From: Acanthornis magna
Taxonomy: Eukaryota; Chordata; Aves; Passeriformes; Acanthizidae
DNA: 64,000 bases
Direction: 5' to 3'
Assembly (NCBI GenBank): GCA_036785705.1
Contig: JAWUZG010000084.1
Location: 13,219,501-13,283,500, forward strand
This document shows positions 22,432 through 36,593 of the stretch, one piece after another; positions within the stretch are counted from its first letter, which is position 1; each line of letters opens with the position of its first letter. The notes beneath the pieces are model-generated. The model had not been told where the DNA came from. It searched no databases and saw nothing but the letters and a program-made list of their open reading frames with translations. Made by a program: the position numbers and the translations under genes.

Positions 22432-25400
22432 GCAAGATCAATGAAGCTCTGGGGTTTATTCCCACCTCAGTCAGCCAGAGGCAGAGACAGGCTGCTCTGT
22501 GCATGGCATGAACACTTGAGAAGGAGTCTGATTATCCGAACAAGCGTGTGTGTGCGTGCGTGCATCCAAAGTAGTGAACAGCAAGGCTCTCTCAAATCCA
22601 TGATGCTGAAGCCTTATCCTTTCTACCCAACACAGAGATCTTCATTTGAGGGCTGCCTATGCTTCCAGGACAGAGTTATTAGGCTGTAATAAGCAAGCTC
22701 CTAACAGCAGGCTGATGAGATTAGAAGAATCCTCTTGGTCATCCCCAGCCAGTTGTGAACAAATCCCTGCACTAGCAGCAAGGCTGGCTAGGGTTTTTCT
22801 GTGGGATCAGGTTACAGAAGCTCCTAATCTTAAATCCTCCACCAAACCTACAGCAATGATGTCTGCAGCTCTGTCTGAGCCAGCCAGAAGCGTGTGTCTT
22901 TTTTTGTGGTACCAGGGCAGAAGAGATGCAGTTACACACATACCCTTACACACTCCTGAAGAGGCATCTGAATGCTGTCCAAAACTTAATTGCATGGCAT
23001 GACAAGCTCTGACAATTAGCTAAGTAGACTGCTTGATGGCTAGGATTTTAAACAAGGATCTTTCAAGGGGGAAGCTCTGGAACAGGCACTGCTACTGTCA
23101 TAACATGCTGAACTGTCATGAAACCACAGGACCAAGAAGACAACCCTACAGGCTTCACAGCTGTAACTGAAAAGGGAAGAAAAGCCCTGGGGGAAAAGGA
23201 CATATTCAACCGTACCTCACATCCATCACAGGACATCATCCCCTTCCAAGAGGGCAGGAACACAGGAGGATTTGGGTCTGCTCTGGACTACAGGTGGCTC
23301 CCATGAAGCAGCAAGAGGACCACCACCTGCTCTCACTGGAGCTGGAAGAGACATTCTCTGTCAAGCCACGTCAGAGGTCACAGGCAGGTCAACAGGCTCA
23401 GCACTTTTCACACCAGCTAGATCCAAAAGTGCACTGCCTCCAAAATCGCCAGTGTTTCCACTCCAAACAACCCTTGCTGCTCCTCCACTTTGCCACTGAA
23501 GGGTTTTGGCAAAGCGCTTTTGCTGCCATGCCCCATTTGTGCAGATTCCTCTGATGGCTGCTCGTGGAAATCAGTGTTCACTCACATAGTTCTCACCTCT
23601 TGGGGGTAAGTAAACAGTGCTCCCACTTCTCAGATTTCTCACTTCACATGCAAAGGAGAGGGACAGAGAGGCTGGATTTCAGGATAGTAAATACCCAGAG
23701 TGACTTGACAGTAAGCAAATCATCACTTTGTAGTGTTCATGGCAACCGCTTTTGGCATTGCAGGCGAAGAAACAATTCATTACACAACAAATAAACTACA
23801 ATCTTGTATTTACAAGGTAGACTTTCAGTGCAGCCAATTACTGTGTATGTAGTGGTGACTAGAAGTCTTATGCTACCATTTACAGATTATCTATGAGATG
23901 ACTCAGTTTTATCAGTTTATCTTTTTTATGAAAAAATAATCGGGGAATGCACTAAATAAATAGGGAAGATGGGTTTCAGTGGAAGCTGGGTGCCTGTTTT
24001 CCTTCTATACATGTGAAAATCTGTCTCTCAAAAGTCTAGGAGAAACATATTCTAGTCACAAAAAACATTGTTTCAAATATTTATTTCACAATTTGCTGTT
24101 CTTCTGTGATACATTAGTTGGCAATTTCTTTTCCCTGACTGGATTATTCCCTGGACCTTTCAACAGTTTCAGGTTGGTTCTGGATGTACACTTATAATGA
24201 ATATATATTTATAAGCATGTGTCAGTGTATACACACTTGCACAAAAAGCTAGATTCTTTAAAACTTCACTGATGCCCCTGAGAAATGGATAATTTAATGG
24301 TTTTTATATTTATTTTAAAACTTCCTGGTTTTGGGTTGGACTTTGTCAGAGTTGAGCGGCAACTTGCCAGCTCATTTTTCTTCTTTAGAATCAAGGATCA
24401 AACATCTCTCTAGATAAGTGCATTGAAGCACTGTTCGCTTCAACTACATCTGCTTTTAACACCATATGCTAATTAACCTCTGAATTTCGATACAAATCCC
24501 TCAGCGGCTCACGCTCCTCAGTCATGATTCAGATGTGTAAGCAAGATTCTCAGACACTGCAAAACAACTTAACTACAAGTAAATCAAAAGCACTGGATGT
24601 TTACACCAATTGAGAACCCAGCCAACCATCTTAAAATTGCAGAGGCTTCCACTCAGGTAAGCACCACCGCTGAAGTATTTCTCCCCCATGGATATGCTGC
24701 CTTTTTCATTCCTGTTGATGCAGTAAGAAATATCTGCAGCAGCATTTCTGAACTGTGCCCTGGGACTTGCTTAGAATTCTCCGTTTCTTTGAGTAAGGGG
24801 CTCTGTTTACCCATTTCAGTTGATCTCTGTGTGCCAAGGCTCAACTCACATAGTTTATATTGCTGGGTCACAGGTGAGATGCCCTTCCCCCAAGTTGTCA
24901 CCACCCTTGCTGGAGAATCAGCTGCCAGCTCAGCCTCAGCATCTATGGGGGACCCTCACGTGTCACAATGTTGGACTCCCACTTGCTCCTCCATCTGGAG
25001 GCACAGCCATCCCCTTTCCCTCTCAAGGCGAGCAGCCAGGAAGGGCCAGAAGTCACTTCACACTGTTATTTGCTACCTGCCAATCCATGTACTGGAGCCA
25101 GCTTCATCTGAGAATCTGTCTTTTAGATTTCATTTTCCTTCCAGGCAAAGGGGTAGCATGACCCTGCTGCCAAGTATATGTTTTATTATAGCTTCCCACT
25201 GCTGCTGAATGCCATAGTTTATTCTGTATCAGGCTGTTCACCACAGCTCTGTTTCATGTTTTTCAGAGTGTTTTGGAAGACACATGGTCTGAATGAAGAA
25301 TGCCCAGGACAGTGGCACAGTGCAATACGGCATGGAAATTTCCCTAAAACAGATGAGAGAAGAAGAGGAGGCAGAATGGCTCCCTGGGGTGGGGACCAAC

Positions 25401-27539
25401 ATAGCCATGGCAATGAGAAAGCTATTGGGATTTATCAGCTTGGCTAGTGTTTATTCCAAAATTCAAATGTTCTTTCCCTCGTCCCTGTGAGGGTCAATCT
25501 AGCACACACTGAAATCAGTGGGAGGTCTACCTATGAGTCTGAAGAGCACATAGGCAAACTTTGGAGAAACTTTTTCATTTAGAGAATAACAAAGTCATCT
25601 CCCTGTAGATGTGAAAGAGCTAAGTATCAGACATCTGCAGCTACCTTACTGACAGCTGCCCTTCTATACTGAGCCTCTAGAGATAAAATAACTTGATGTG
25701 CCTCCCGATGTGCTGAACGAGAGGATTAGGTCTGACCTTTTGAGAAAAGAAGCAAGGGAAAGATGGGGGTCAGTCTACTTTGCAGATGAAACAACAAAAA
25801 GGACTCAGACTTTGTCTCTAAAAATTAAATAGGCTTTCAGACTGAAGCCATTTCAGCCAGTCCACCTCTTATACAATCCTCCAGTGCTGACTATGTCATA
25901 CAATCTCCACACTTCAGTTTTGCTCTGTGGCCCTTTTTTTTTCTATACTCACTCTCACCAGCTTCTTGAGGTTTGTAGGTAGCAGTGCAGCACTCCTAGA
26001 GATGGACATGCTCTATGACATAGCAAGAACAGCATTACGAGAATGACAAGGAGGAGGTACCCAGCACACACCTGACGAACAGTTATGAGCACAGGGACAT
26101 GAACACAAACTCGTTAACACATAATGTATGCTAAGATGCTTTTTAATGATGTTAGTGGATACCAAGAAAAAGCTTTTCTAACTTTACTGTTAATTACCAC
26201 TATAACAACTACTAGTCTTCACTGAAGTGTTTTCTGCTTTTACTAGAAGAGCAATTACATACATTTAGTCATTCCAACATTACTTACTCTGTGCTCAATC
26301 CTTACACAGTCTAGATGAAAACTCACTTCAACCAGAACAAGTATTACAACCCATGTGTTGATCTGACTCCTCTGAGACAGGTCTGAAAATGGAAATGGAG
26401 GTCTCCCACATTTCTATTATCTTGGCATTGTCCTGAAGTACTTCACTAACAGACAGCACTCAGTATAAGTGAGAGAAAACACCACAGAAATGGGGAAATA
26501 CAGTATGGACAGGTGGTGATAGTGAAAAGGAGTGAGACATGCTGTCATCACATAGGGAGTATTTTAGCTCTGCTTAAAAAAATCACATACCAAAAGGAGC
26601 TGCTAGCCACACAGTCAAAGTCAAGAATTTCATTGGATTTGGGCAAGCAGTACAGAACAGCTTCATATTTCCAAAACATACAGCTTTTCCAGAGTGGCAA
26701 CTACTGCATTCCCATCACACCGATGCAAAACCACAGCATTGGACCCACCTGCCTAAGGTCTGAGTAAACTGCAGAGTCTATCCCAAGCCCTGCTCTGCCT
26801 TTCCTCTCTTGACAGCCCCTCTCTGAACATATTCAAGAATGTTTGCAAGGGGGGAACAAGCTGCTGTTCGGCCACAATGACAAGTCTCCACAAAGGAGGA
26901 GTTCATTTTTCATAGCTGATAGATACGTATGCTGAAAAGGTACAAACAGCTTTGAAACCAACCACCCAGATATTAGTAATCAAGTCTAAGGGCTTGGCAT
27001 GTTATTTCAGATGAACTCAAAGAATTCTTTTATGACATGTGCATGTGGAAGCACAATGCAATGTAGGTAGGTACTGCAGTACAAACTAACATTCCCTAAC
27101 AAGCTACAGCTCTGCCGCGGTGATACAACAAAATACAACGACGTGGCAGCTGGATTTTGGCACTGGATGTAAGAGCAAGTAAAGTATATATGAAATATAT
27201 ATCAATAAATGTACCCTCCAGCTGCTCCTTTTTTTTACTCTGTCTTTGCTACTGACACTTATATTATAAAACAGTATCTTTTTGGCTCACCAAAAGATCT
27301 TGTACCATCCACTGGTTCAAGACATGTTTCATAAATCCTATTTGCAGCATAAATCATACCTTACAACAAATTATATTTAGAGGAAATAATCTCAAAATGT
27401 AGTTGTTTAGTATATGCAATAAAGCCATCCCTTATATTAAAATTCACATCTGCAATATTTTAGCATGCATGGTAGCAAACAAAGGAACCGCAAACAAGTC
27501 CACTTAATATATCTTTACACAGCTTAAAACATACCTTTC

Positions 27540-27620
27540 CCTAATTTGTATTATTATTTTATATATATTATTTTATATATTAATTATTAATTATTTATAT
27601 TATATATATTTTTTTTTTTC
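27540..27620. repeat. AT-rich low-complexity tract ending in T-run and C-run
   Basis: Consists of ATT, TATA and TTAA words followed by T11 and C7. Probably replication-slippage prone. No gene-like feature. Confidence 0.9.
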
Positions 27621-30600
27621 CCCCCAAAGAGATAAAAAAGCTCAAAGCCTTCATAGCCTCACAGTGCTGGAGCCATTTATCATATCACAAAGGTGAGAAA
27701 TGCACTTCAGTTGGTTTCACCAGCACCCCTCAGTATAAGACTGTCTTTTTAAAAAGTCCAGTAAAAGTCTCTTCAAGAAAGATGCTGCCAGAGCCTGAAT
27801 CAAAGCTGCTGGGTAGGAATGACTTGATCAAAGCACAAGAAGAGTAAAGCATTATTATTAAATGGCCTTATTCTTTAATGCCTTTGTACATTTACTCATT
27901 GATCTGGACTTTAACAACAGCTCTCTCCAAAGACATTGCTGGTGAGAGACCTTTTGTGTACTGCACCATGTCACATACCCCACTGCACATAACAAAAGCC
28001 CTAATCAATGGAAATGCAACTGTATTTTTGGTCATGAGCCCAAAGAGTCAGTATTTGGTCTTTTTTTATTATGCCTGCACATGAAATTTTCTTGGTACTC
28101 AAGACAGAGTATTGGTCTAAAATGGTCACTGCTGAGAGCCTTGTGCTGGTGATATTAGGGTAGAAGAGCTGTAATTACTATCTAAATATGATAATTCATA
28201 TCAAGCAATGAGGTTCCACTTTAGACTGCTAATTTACAAATAACAAACACCGTGGGGGGGGAATAGAAAATATGCTGTTTCTTCACTTCTTTTCTCTTGG
28301 CCTTTTGTCTACCTCACACCCAAATACTCCCTTCTGATAACAGTGGGAGCTTTCTGGCTTTCTGATTCAATACTTACTTCTAACTTGGAAATTATTCTGA
28401 AATACAAATTTTATTGCCGATATTCTGTATGTTAACTAAACCCGAACCGGAACAAACCAAAAACCCCGAAGTTTTGCCTTCACCATAGGTCTGTACCAAC
28501 ACAGAAGACACCATCAGCCTCACACAGAAATTGCACAGGGGCCCTAATCTGTCAGAAGATAAATGAGCAGAAAAGCTAAGTTTCCAAATGCCCTCTGCTG
28601 GCACCTGTCAGTATTACTAAAATTCCACCCTGTTGCTAAACTATAAAGCCAATTTTGAAGGGTTATTATTTGAAGATATCATTAACAAGCTGCAGAACTC
28701 AGCCATCCTCCTGCCACGGGATCCAGCAGCCAAGTCCTCACCCCTGATGAGCTGGCTCACAAAACCCAGCATTGCTGTCACAGGCATCACCCAGCCCCTT
28801 CCCACATCCACCCCAGCACAGGGCACAGTACAGGGCTACAGCTGTCACAGCATGAATGAAGTGACAAGTGGTTTTTGAGTTATTTTACCCATCTTTCCCC
28901 AAATTAGTGGATTTCCAAGCATGATGGAATGACCACCTTATTTCCAATATCCCCCTTAGCCATCCACTAGGAATTTGAAAAAGGTATTAGGAACTGGTAG
29001 AGAAAAAAGCCAGGTTACAGTTCCTTGATATTCTGGTTGTGAATTACTATTCCTTTACTATTATCTTTAAGTGAGGAGATTGTGGCTGATGATGTTTCAA
29101 AGTGATGTTTCAATTCCATGTTAACAAGCCAGTGTACCAGAACAGACCAATGATTAATAACACAGATTGGGAATACATAACCTGGAGGGAACACTGACTT
29201 CCTGAAAAAGATGATTATGCATTTCCATGGTGGAACTCACAGAAGTAGCTGTTAAAGACATGGGCCTGACAAAGCAACCTATTTTCCATGAAGCACTCTA
29301 AGGGATGAAAGCATCTCAGCATGTTTAAGAAGCATTGCTGGAAGAGGAAAAGGAACACTCCTGCCTCCCAGGGTGTGCACAAAATGGGGCCATGTAATAA
29401 AACACTACTAGCTAAAAATGTCTAATGTCCCTTCAAGAAGAAATGGTCATTACATTAATGAACTGAAGAGGATGGACCAGTCTGGTTTAAGTTCTGCAGT
29501 CGATTTGTGGGCTAGAGAATTTCGGCCTAGTGATTTTTGTTTCTCATGTGGAACAGAGACAGCAACAGGGTTGCCTTTTTGATTTTGCACTAGTTTAGCA
29601 CCTGTATGGATGACAGATTTTAATTTTGTCATTCTTTGCCATATTTACACTTAATTGCTTTTTGAATGGGGTAGGGAAATAATTCTGTTCAGCCTAGAAA
29701 CCTGCAGGGTGCCTTCCTTCCAGAGGGGAAATCAACTTGATCTTCACATTCGGGTCAAGTGGAACCCAAAACCATTAGCACAATACTAGAAAGACGTTTG
29801 GGTTTTGACATGAGAAATGTCACGATGCAAGGGATGGTAGGAGAGGAAGGGCTGTCACTTCAAATACAAACAGCAGCTTACCTTCATTTTGACACTTAGG
29901 AAGTACACTCCATGAAATACACCAGGGGTAAGGGAGAATAACAACATCCTCTAAGAAAGCCTGGAAAATAGCTTTTTCTGCTCAAAGATGCTGCACTGCC
30001 ACCTTCCTCCCAGCATGGTGATACCTGGAGCTCCCCAAGCTTTGCATCTCTACAAGCAACACAGGGAGAGGCTTCTAAAGCAGTTCCATGGTATTCTCTT
30101 GCTGATGCTCTTCACGGAATTTCAAATCAAACAGACTCAATTTGCTAGAAAGAATATCTTACTCCCCAAAGCCTGTAAATTTACTGTGAGAGCCCCAAAA
30201 CTCCAGCTGTGTTTTTTCCTTCTTGCTAACAGATTTCAAGGGACTTGCACAGAAATAGCACATTAGAATTTAGGAAATAAACACAGAAACGAAGCACAAG
30301 TTATATCAAAATGCAGCTGATTCATCTAGTTCCATTTTTCTCTGCAGTGATAACAAAATGGGGGAAAAAACACTCCAGTAAAACTTGACATTAAAACTCA
30401 ATGCTGTGTCTTCAGGACATCTTTACATATTCTGAACAGGCCCTGGTAAGTTGTTTCACATTGGACTCCAAATATTGAGAAGCATTTGTTAGGAATGTCC
30501 TGATACTGTGCTTTGTAGAACAATTACTAGTGCTTGGAAAATAATGGCTCTAAAATAATTCATAAGAGAATAACAACTATTCTAAATATTAAAAGTATTT

Positions 30601-30777
30601 ACTAAGCCTTGGGTTAAAAATGAAGATGTAAAAAATACTGAAAAAAATTACACAGAAGATTAATACTAATAACTTGGAAACAAAGTTCAAAACCCCAAAA
30701 CACAGTTAGGACAATAAATATATAATACCATCTTATTTAATTCTGTATCATTTACCACAGTAAATTATTTTCCATGG

Positions 30778-31345
30778 CTTTGTGGAGAAGGACCTGGGGT
30801 TCTGGTGGCTACCACATTAAAAATAACTCAGCAGTTGCCTTCAAGAGTGCAGATCAGCTGTGTACTGAGCCGTATTAAAAGAAAGGAAGCTGGAAGATCA
30901 ATGGATGAGATTAACATGCCCCACTCAGCACTTACAAGACCATGCCTGCAGTTTGTGGGATCAGTTTAGGGCTCCTGGAGTGAGACTAACAGAGGGGCAC
31001 CAGGACAGTTAAGAAACTGAAGCATGTGATAAATGAAAGGCTGAGAATTGGGCTCGAGTAATCTTAACAGAAGGTTAAGGGATGGTATTTCTGGCTTCCA
31101 CTACATAAAGAGTCTCACAGTAAAGAGCTGCACAGTAATGGGGAGAGGCAATGGCCACAACTTGTAATAGTGAAAATTCTCACTAGGTATCAGGGAGAGG
31201 GGGAAAGGAGCAATCACTGGGAGGTAGTTCAGCACTGGAACAGGATTTCTGAGATATGGAGAATCTCCATCTTTGGAGATGAAGAAAAAACATAAGATTA
31301 GAAAGGCTCTGAGTGACCAACCCAGTATAACCTCAAATCTGGCCC
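30778..31345 (+). mobile_element. Degraded CR1-type LINE fragment, plus orientation
   Basis: The order of partly preserved CR1 blocks is recognisable: GGAGAAGGACCTGGGGTTCTGG near 30785, CTCAGCACTTACAAGACCA near 30926, then GGGCTCCTGGAG, GAGAGGCAATGGCCACAACTTG near 31142, CAGCACTGGAACAGG near 31230 and GAATCTCCATCTTTGGAGAT near 31260. The copy is more diverged than the one at 14262 and has many small indels. It has no open reading frame and no clear 3' tail. Boundaries are approximate. Confidence 0.68.
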
Positions 31346-34300
31346 TGTTTAGCACAAGGGATGATACCAGATGACATGTCTTTTCCAATGTGATTTTTTT
31401 TCCAATTCCATGATCTACAGGAAAGTTAGGGCTGTACAACACAGTTACAGAACTCAAACAAGCTGCATATTGAGAGCAAGACAGGAGTTAAAACACCACA
31501 AGAATCACAGCGTTTTGGAAGAAGAGTGTGAAAAGACAACAGGCTGCCTGAAGATGGAAGATGGGCCTACTGTGTCCCAGATTGCATTCCAAACACCAAA
31601 TGAGGAATATATTTTTAGTCAGAGTAAGTCACCTGACAGAGAACAAGGGATACTTCAGCAGACCCAAGCAGTAGGAAAAAGACATATGGAGACTTTTTAC
31701 AAAAATTCTTGGGAACATGGCTACAAATTACAAGTGGCTTGTCACAGAAGGGACACAGAGAGTTTAGGTACGGTCACACAGGCACAGGCTATTTACATGG
31801 TTATGTTAAAAAATTAGATATATGGTAGAAAAGCCAAACACACAGAATGCAGGATGAGGGGCCAGGCCCAAAGGACTATTGATCAGATTACAAGTGGATG
31901 TACTTTAGTTGACCTGACTTGTATATAAAGTACAAAACTGACAAAGAAAGAAGTATTGTGCACTTACAGCTCTGCAAAAGTATAACTTAAAAACAGCAGA
32001 GAAATAATACTACCATAGATCAGAGAGAGTCATAGCAGAGAAGAACAAAGAAATATCACAGGATTTTTCAGTCATTTTCACTCTCAAAACATCTGTAAAA
32101 GATGAGACACAGTGGCCGTAAGAAATGGACAAAAGAAACCATTTCACCACATATTTGCCTCTTCCACTTGATGAGAATAAAGTGATTCAAAACACAAGGA
32201 ATGCCCAACAGATGCAACTGACTGGGTTCCCAAAATCACAATGATAGATGCTTACAAAGCACTGAAATCTTCTGGAGAAATACCGCACTAGCACACTACA
32301 AAGCGGCATACTTTTTGACCTCAAGTCCTCGAGAAAGTGTCATGGACAGGGCAGCTCTAAAATACTTTAGAAGGCATTTAAAGTCCTTGATGCTCATCTT
32401 TTTGGTAGAAACTGTGCTTTCCCTTCCCTCATTCCTGGCCTGTGGTGAAGAAAATTAAAAAAACATTTGTTTTGTGTCCAGATCCTGTGTATGCCCTCCA
32501 CTGGTATAGCCCAACAAGCTTTAAAACCGAGTTTATTATTGTTATTGCCATCTGACAGATAAAGGCACTGAAGCACAAATAAGGAAAGATTACTCAGCAG
32601 AGCAGTGAGAAAGATATGAATGGAATGAGTCCCTGTATCCCAGCAGCATTTCTTATTCATTAGGTCAACACACATTTTATTGTTCATATTTTTGTTATTA
32701 GTCTTGATCCACAAAGGAACCAGACTGAAGACAGTTCAACAACACCAGCTTATCTTTTCAGCTTGCTGAAGCTGCATTTATATTTCATCCAATGCATACT
32801 GATATCTCCCATATGTCTGGGCTCTGTCCTCTACACTGATACTGAAAAGCTCCATAGTAGATAAATAACTCCTTATTTTTAGTGGGGTTTGTGTAACATA
32901 GGAACTGCTTCCACCACAGGATGCTCAATTCACATTAATCTGTAGACAGAACTTGAATATCTCTCATCATTTGGCTTAGACTCCCAGCAATGGAAGGAGA
33001 AGGAGGGGAATTTATACAGCTATGTTTCTTGTAACTAGCAGGAATTACTAGCAGGAAATGCCTTCATGAGCAGAGAATAACAGAAAATAGCCTAAGCAAA
33101 GACTATCATTGTAACATGCAGTAGGCATTTTAGCATACCTGTAAACTTATCTTATAATTACACTGAAAGCTGAGCTTGCAGTGATTGCAATAAAGATCTT
33201 CTTGTTCACAGTCTATGCATCCACTGTATCCTCACTGATTAAAGAATGCAAATCAAGGGAAATGTATGACTTCTGGAAATAGATGCTGAGCTACATATTA
33301 GTTTACAGAGTCACACAGAATTCATGCCCGAAAGACAAAAGGAAATTAATATGGTGCTGTTTCTGACTTCTGACACTAGGAATGGAAGCAAATTTGCCTG
33401 GCAAGGTTGAAACACTGTGCATGTGCTGCATATGACAAGAGCTTTCTGGTGTTAATACTTGGTGCACCGCTACTCCCATTTAAAAAGCCAGAGTCCTAGG
33501 ATCTCCACAAAAGCATGTTCCAAAGCATAATGCATCTGGCTACATTTTAGAGCCACTATTGATCTAAAAATCCATATAACACAGGCAGTGTCCTTTGCTC
33601 CAGCATTTTCCTCACAACAGACATTTCTGTGCATGGCACCAAGGGAGGGTTTGCAGCCATTTCCCCCAAGCCAGCGCTCCCAGGGGGAACAAATTTGACT
33701 GGGAAGGTGCTGCAGCCAGACAACATGCTCCCATTCCTTGGCAAGGACAAATCAAGTGTTTTCAAATTCATCAGAAACAGTCTGATTTCTCTTAGGTAAC
33801 TTGCTATCTTGCTCCTCGGTGCAGCTGCTTTGAATCTATTGCTCTTGAAAGGCACTACATTGATAGCTCTGACTTTGATTTAACAATGTACTGAGGCAGT
33901 GCCCCCACCCCAGCAGTGCCAAGAGATACCAGCTTACAGAAAATTATTGATTCTGCCACCTAACTCAGCACTGCAGTGCCATTTACTCAAAATCCTGCTA
34001 TCCTCTGTGTCTACAAAACATACAAGTACAGGCAACCACGGAAGGAAGCTCCTACTCAATGATCTGTCTTTTAAATTGCCTACAACTTGGTTTATAAAAA
34101 TACTTGTCAGTAGAGTACACTACATCCAGTTTGATTTAGCCACTGGTGTATCTGCTAAACCTGCCATACACAAAGGCTGATTATATTGGAGCATGAAATG
34201 AGGTGAACACCTGATTCACTACAACCAGCTAGAAGCCACTAAATTCACTTCACATCCTCGAAGACACATCAAATCCAACAACTGATTTGCAGTGGCTTCA

Positions 34301-36550
34301 AAGCAGCTAAAGTGAAAGACTCTGTATTTCATTACAAGCTGCCTAAGCTCATGCATTTCCCTCTCTGGCCACACAGCCTTTACTTTGAACTGCACAAATA
34401 GATTAAGGTCATTGTCAAAACAATTGGACAATGTCACCCTGGATGAGCTGAACACCAAGTAAGCAGTGGCTGTATGGGGGAGCAGACAGCAGCAAGTTAC
34501 CAAAGGAGAAAGCAAACTGTCTTTCACAGAGGTGAAAATGCCTGATTTTTCAATGTTAAGAATCCCAACGGTCTGGCATATTTTAGGCACACGCTGACCA
34601 AATGGACAGCATTAAAACTACCTCAGTGCCTATTGCAGTGAAACAGAACAGCACATTGCTTAGGCCAGCCAGCACAGCTCTGAGCAGTCACCATTATTGC
34701 TGCATATTAAAACATGCCAAATGGACCCAGTGCCTTATAAAAGAAATCTGGCTGGTTTTACACATTTGGTTTTGTGCCAAATTAGAAAATTATTTGCCAG
34801 AGCAGATTACACCAAGGAGAATTCAGACTGCCTACGACCCTTGCTCTGTGCTTGGGCTGGTGTCTCCTACGTGAGATTTTGGAGTGAAAATCCTGGCTCT
34901 TGTGCATCTGAGGATTCTTCTCCCACAGACACAAGGGAATCATAGCTCAGCCACAAACTGGTACAGTAAAACACAATAGCGATAAAAAAGTCCCCACTAT
35001 TAGGCTACCAAAGCACGAAGAAGGGCAGAAGCAAGATCTGCTTTGACACAGGTCAATTAGCAATTTCATGCCCTCTATATGCCTGGTATGTGCACATAAA
35101 TAAAATGTTCATGAACATGATGCCTTCCCAAAGTTCAGCAACAGCCAGACTTTTGAGTGCATGGAGAGATTTTCACCCAGGTCTGAGCGTCAGGAAGACA
35201 CAGCCAGCAGCTGTGGTGCTATAAACCCCTCTCCCTGTTGAACCCTGCTGCTGTCCATCATGCCTCATGCAACCATCAGAACCCCTCCACATTCCTCCAC
35301 ATCCAGTTTTATCCCTTCATCTGCTGCTTTATACCTACAGCAGAGGGCAAGGGCAGAGTGACTTCTTCATAACATCAAACCAGCTAACTCGTTTATTAAA
35401 TTGAAACCCTGGAGAAAACATTGCTTTTGGAAGCTCTACTAAGATGGCCAGTAAACAGAAAGACAAGTTTTCTTCTGCTGGGGCAAGTCAGGGGTTGGGA
35501 GGGACAGGACCAGACTGGCAGGACTACCTGAACTGTCCAGGAAATTCAGTAAGCCATGGAGAGTGAGAGCACGAACAAGTTCTCCTGGTCTGCAGAACTG
35601 GTGATGGAAGTGCTGGGGAAAAAGGAACAAACACACTGCTGTTGGAGAGAGGAGAGGCAGCAGCTTAGTTTGCAGGGAAAGAGAATGAAGAGGGACTGTG
35701 CAAATTGTCAACAGGCCTGTGAGGGACAGAGGGAGATTCTGATGGAAGATTTCAGTCCTCTCTGCAGAAAGACAAACACAAAAATACTTGTACCAAAGAA
35801 CCACACCCACAGGGCTGATACCAAATTAGCTTAGCACATGGCTCTGTTGATTTTGCCCAAGTATTTTCTGTTTGATGACAGACTGAATTGCTGCTCACTG
35901 AACCAGGGTTATCTCCCCCATGCATTACCAGCCTGGCAATCAGAAGGAAACCTGGCAAACTTGACTAAGAACAAGGACAAAGTAATCTCTCTGAGGCCTG
36001 CTGCCAAGCAACAGAGCTGCCTGCCTGCCAGCAGCAGCACTTACACCCGGGACATGCTACAGGAGCTGCTCTCTCTTCCCGGCAGGTAAGCATGTGTCAC
36101 CTTGGGGCAGCCCATCTGCTACCTTCACCACTTGATGGACATGGAGGAGGATGCAGCAGGGGCACAGCAGGAGTTAAGAAAACAGCCTTTTGGCTTGTCT
36201 CTGCCATCAGCTCTCAGTGATGCACTCCCAAGTGCTGGCAACTTTGAGACACGAGGCACGGTTTGGCCTAATAACATGCTCTCCCTACCCTGCTGCTCCA
36301 AGCAGCCATCCTGTGCTGTAAATAAGACAGGACTAAGTTCCCAAGGAAACCAGAGCTCCTTGGTACTGTTGACTGTGGTTTTCTAGCTCATGCAAAGAGG
36401 GCAGACCAAGCTGGATCAGATTCCGCAGGAGGCCTGATAAAGTACAATTACTAGTACAAGTACAATTACCAGGACTGCTCCCACGACTCCTAAAGAGCTG
36501 ACAGTGCAATGGCTTGGCCATTATGCTCCAAGCTCACTACTAGCCATGTA

Positions 36551-36593
36551 GATATGGCTAGTATGCCACATCTTGTGGCATACTAGCCATGTC
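36551..36593. repeat. Near-perfect hairpin (17-bp perfect stem, 3-nt loop)
   Basis: The left arm ATGGCTAGTATGCCACA (36554-36570) is the exact reverse complement of the right arm at 36574-36590, with loop TCT between. Three more flanking positions pair if one G-T wobble is allowed (36551-36553 with 36591-36593). TAGCCATGT occurs again at 36541-36549, so the right arm also has a partial direct copy to the left of the hairpin. Confidence 0.95.

Larger units (their letters stand above)
14991..30777. other. Long non-coding stretch between CR1 fragments
   Basis: AT-rich, low CpG, no supported exon. It contains a T-rich tract near 15640-15685, a 16-nt T run at 22416-22431, a GT/GC alternating patch at 22545-22564, an AT-rich microsatellite at 27540-27620 and a G run near 28254-28261. 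One open frame of 203 codons at 24597-25208 (plus) is longer than expected by chance and is discussed as a finding. TAAT- and GATA-containing sequence near 18440-19260 looks like possible regulatory DNA. Confidence 0.6.

Noticed and set aside
34219..34590. 123-codon minus-strand frame
   Set aside because: Plausible-looking sequence but no family resemblance and no coding-type codon bias; length is within chance expectation for the window.
36551..36593. microRNA precursor
   Set aside because: The stem is only about 20 bp with a 3-nt loop, too short and too tight for a pre-miRNA.
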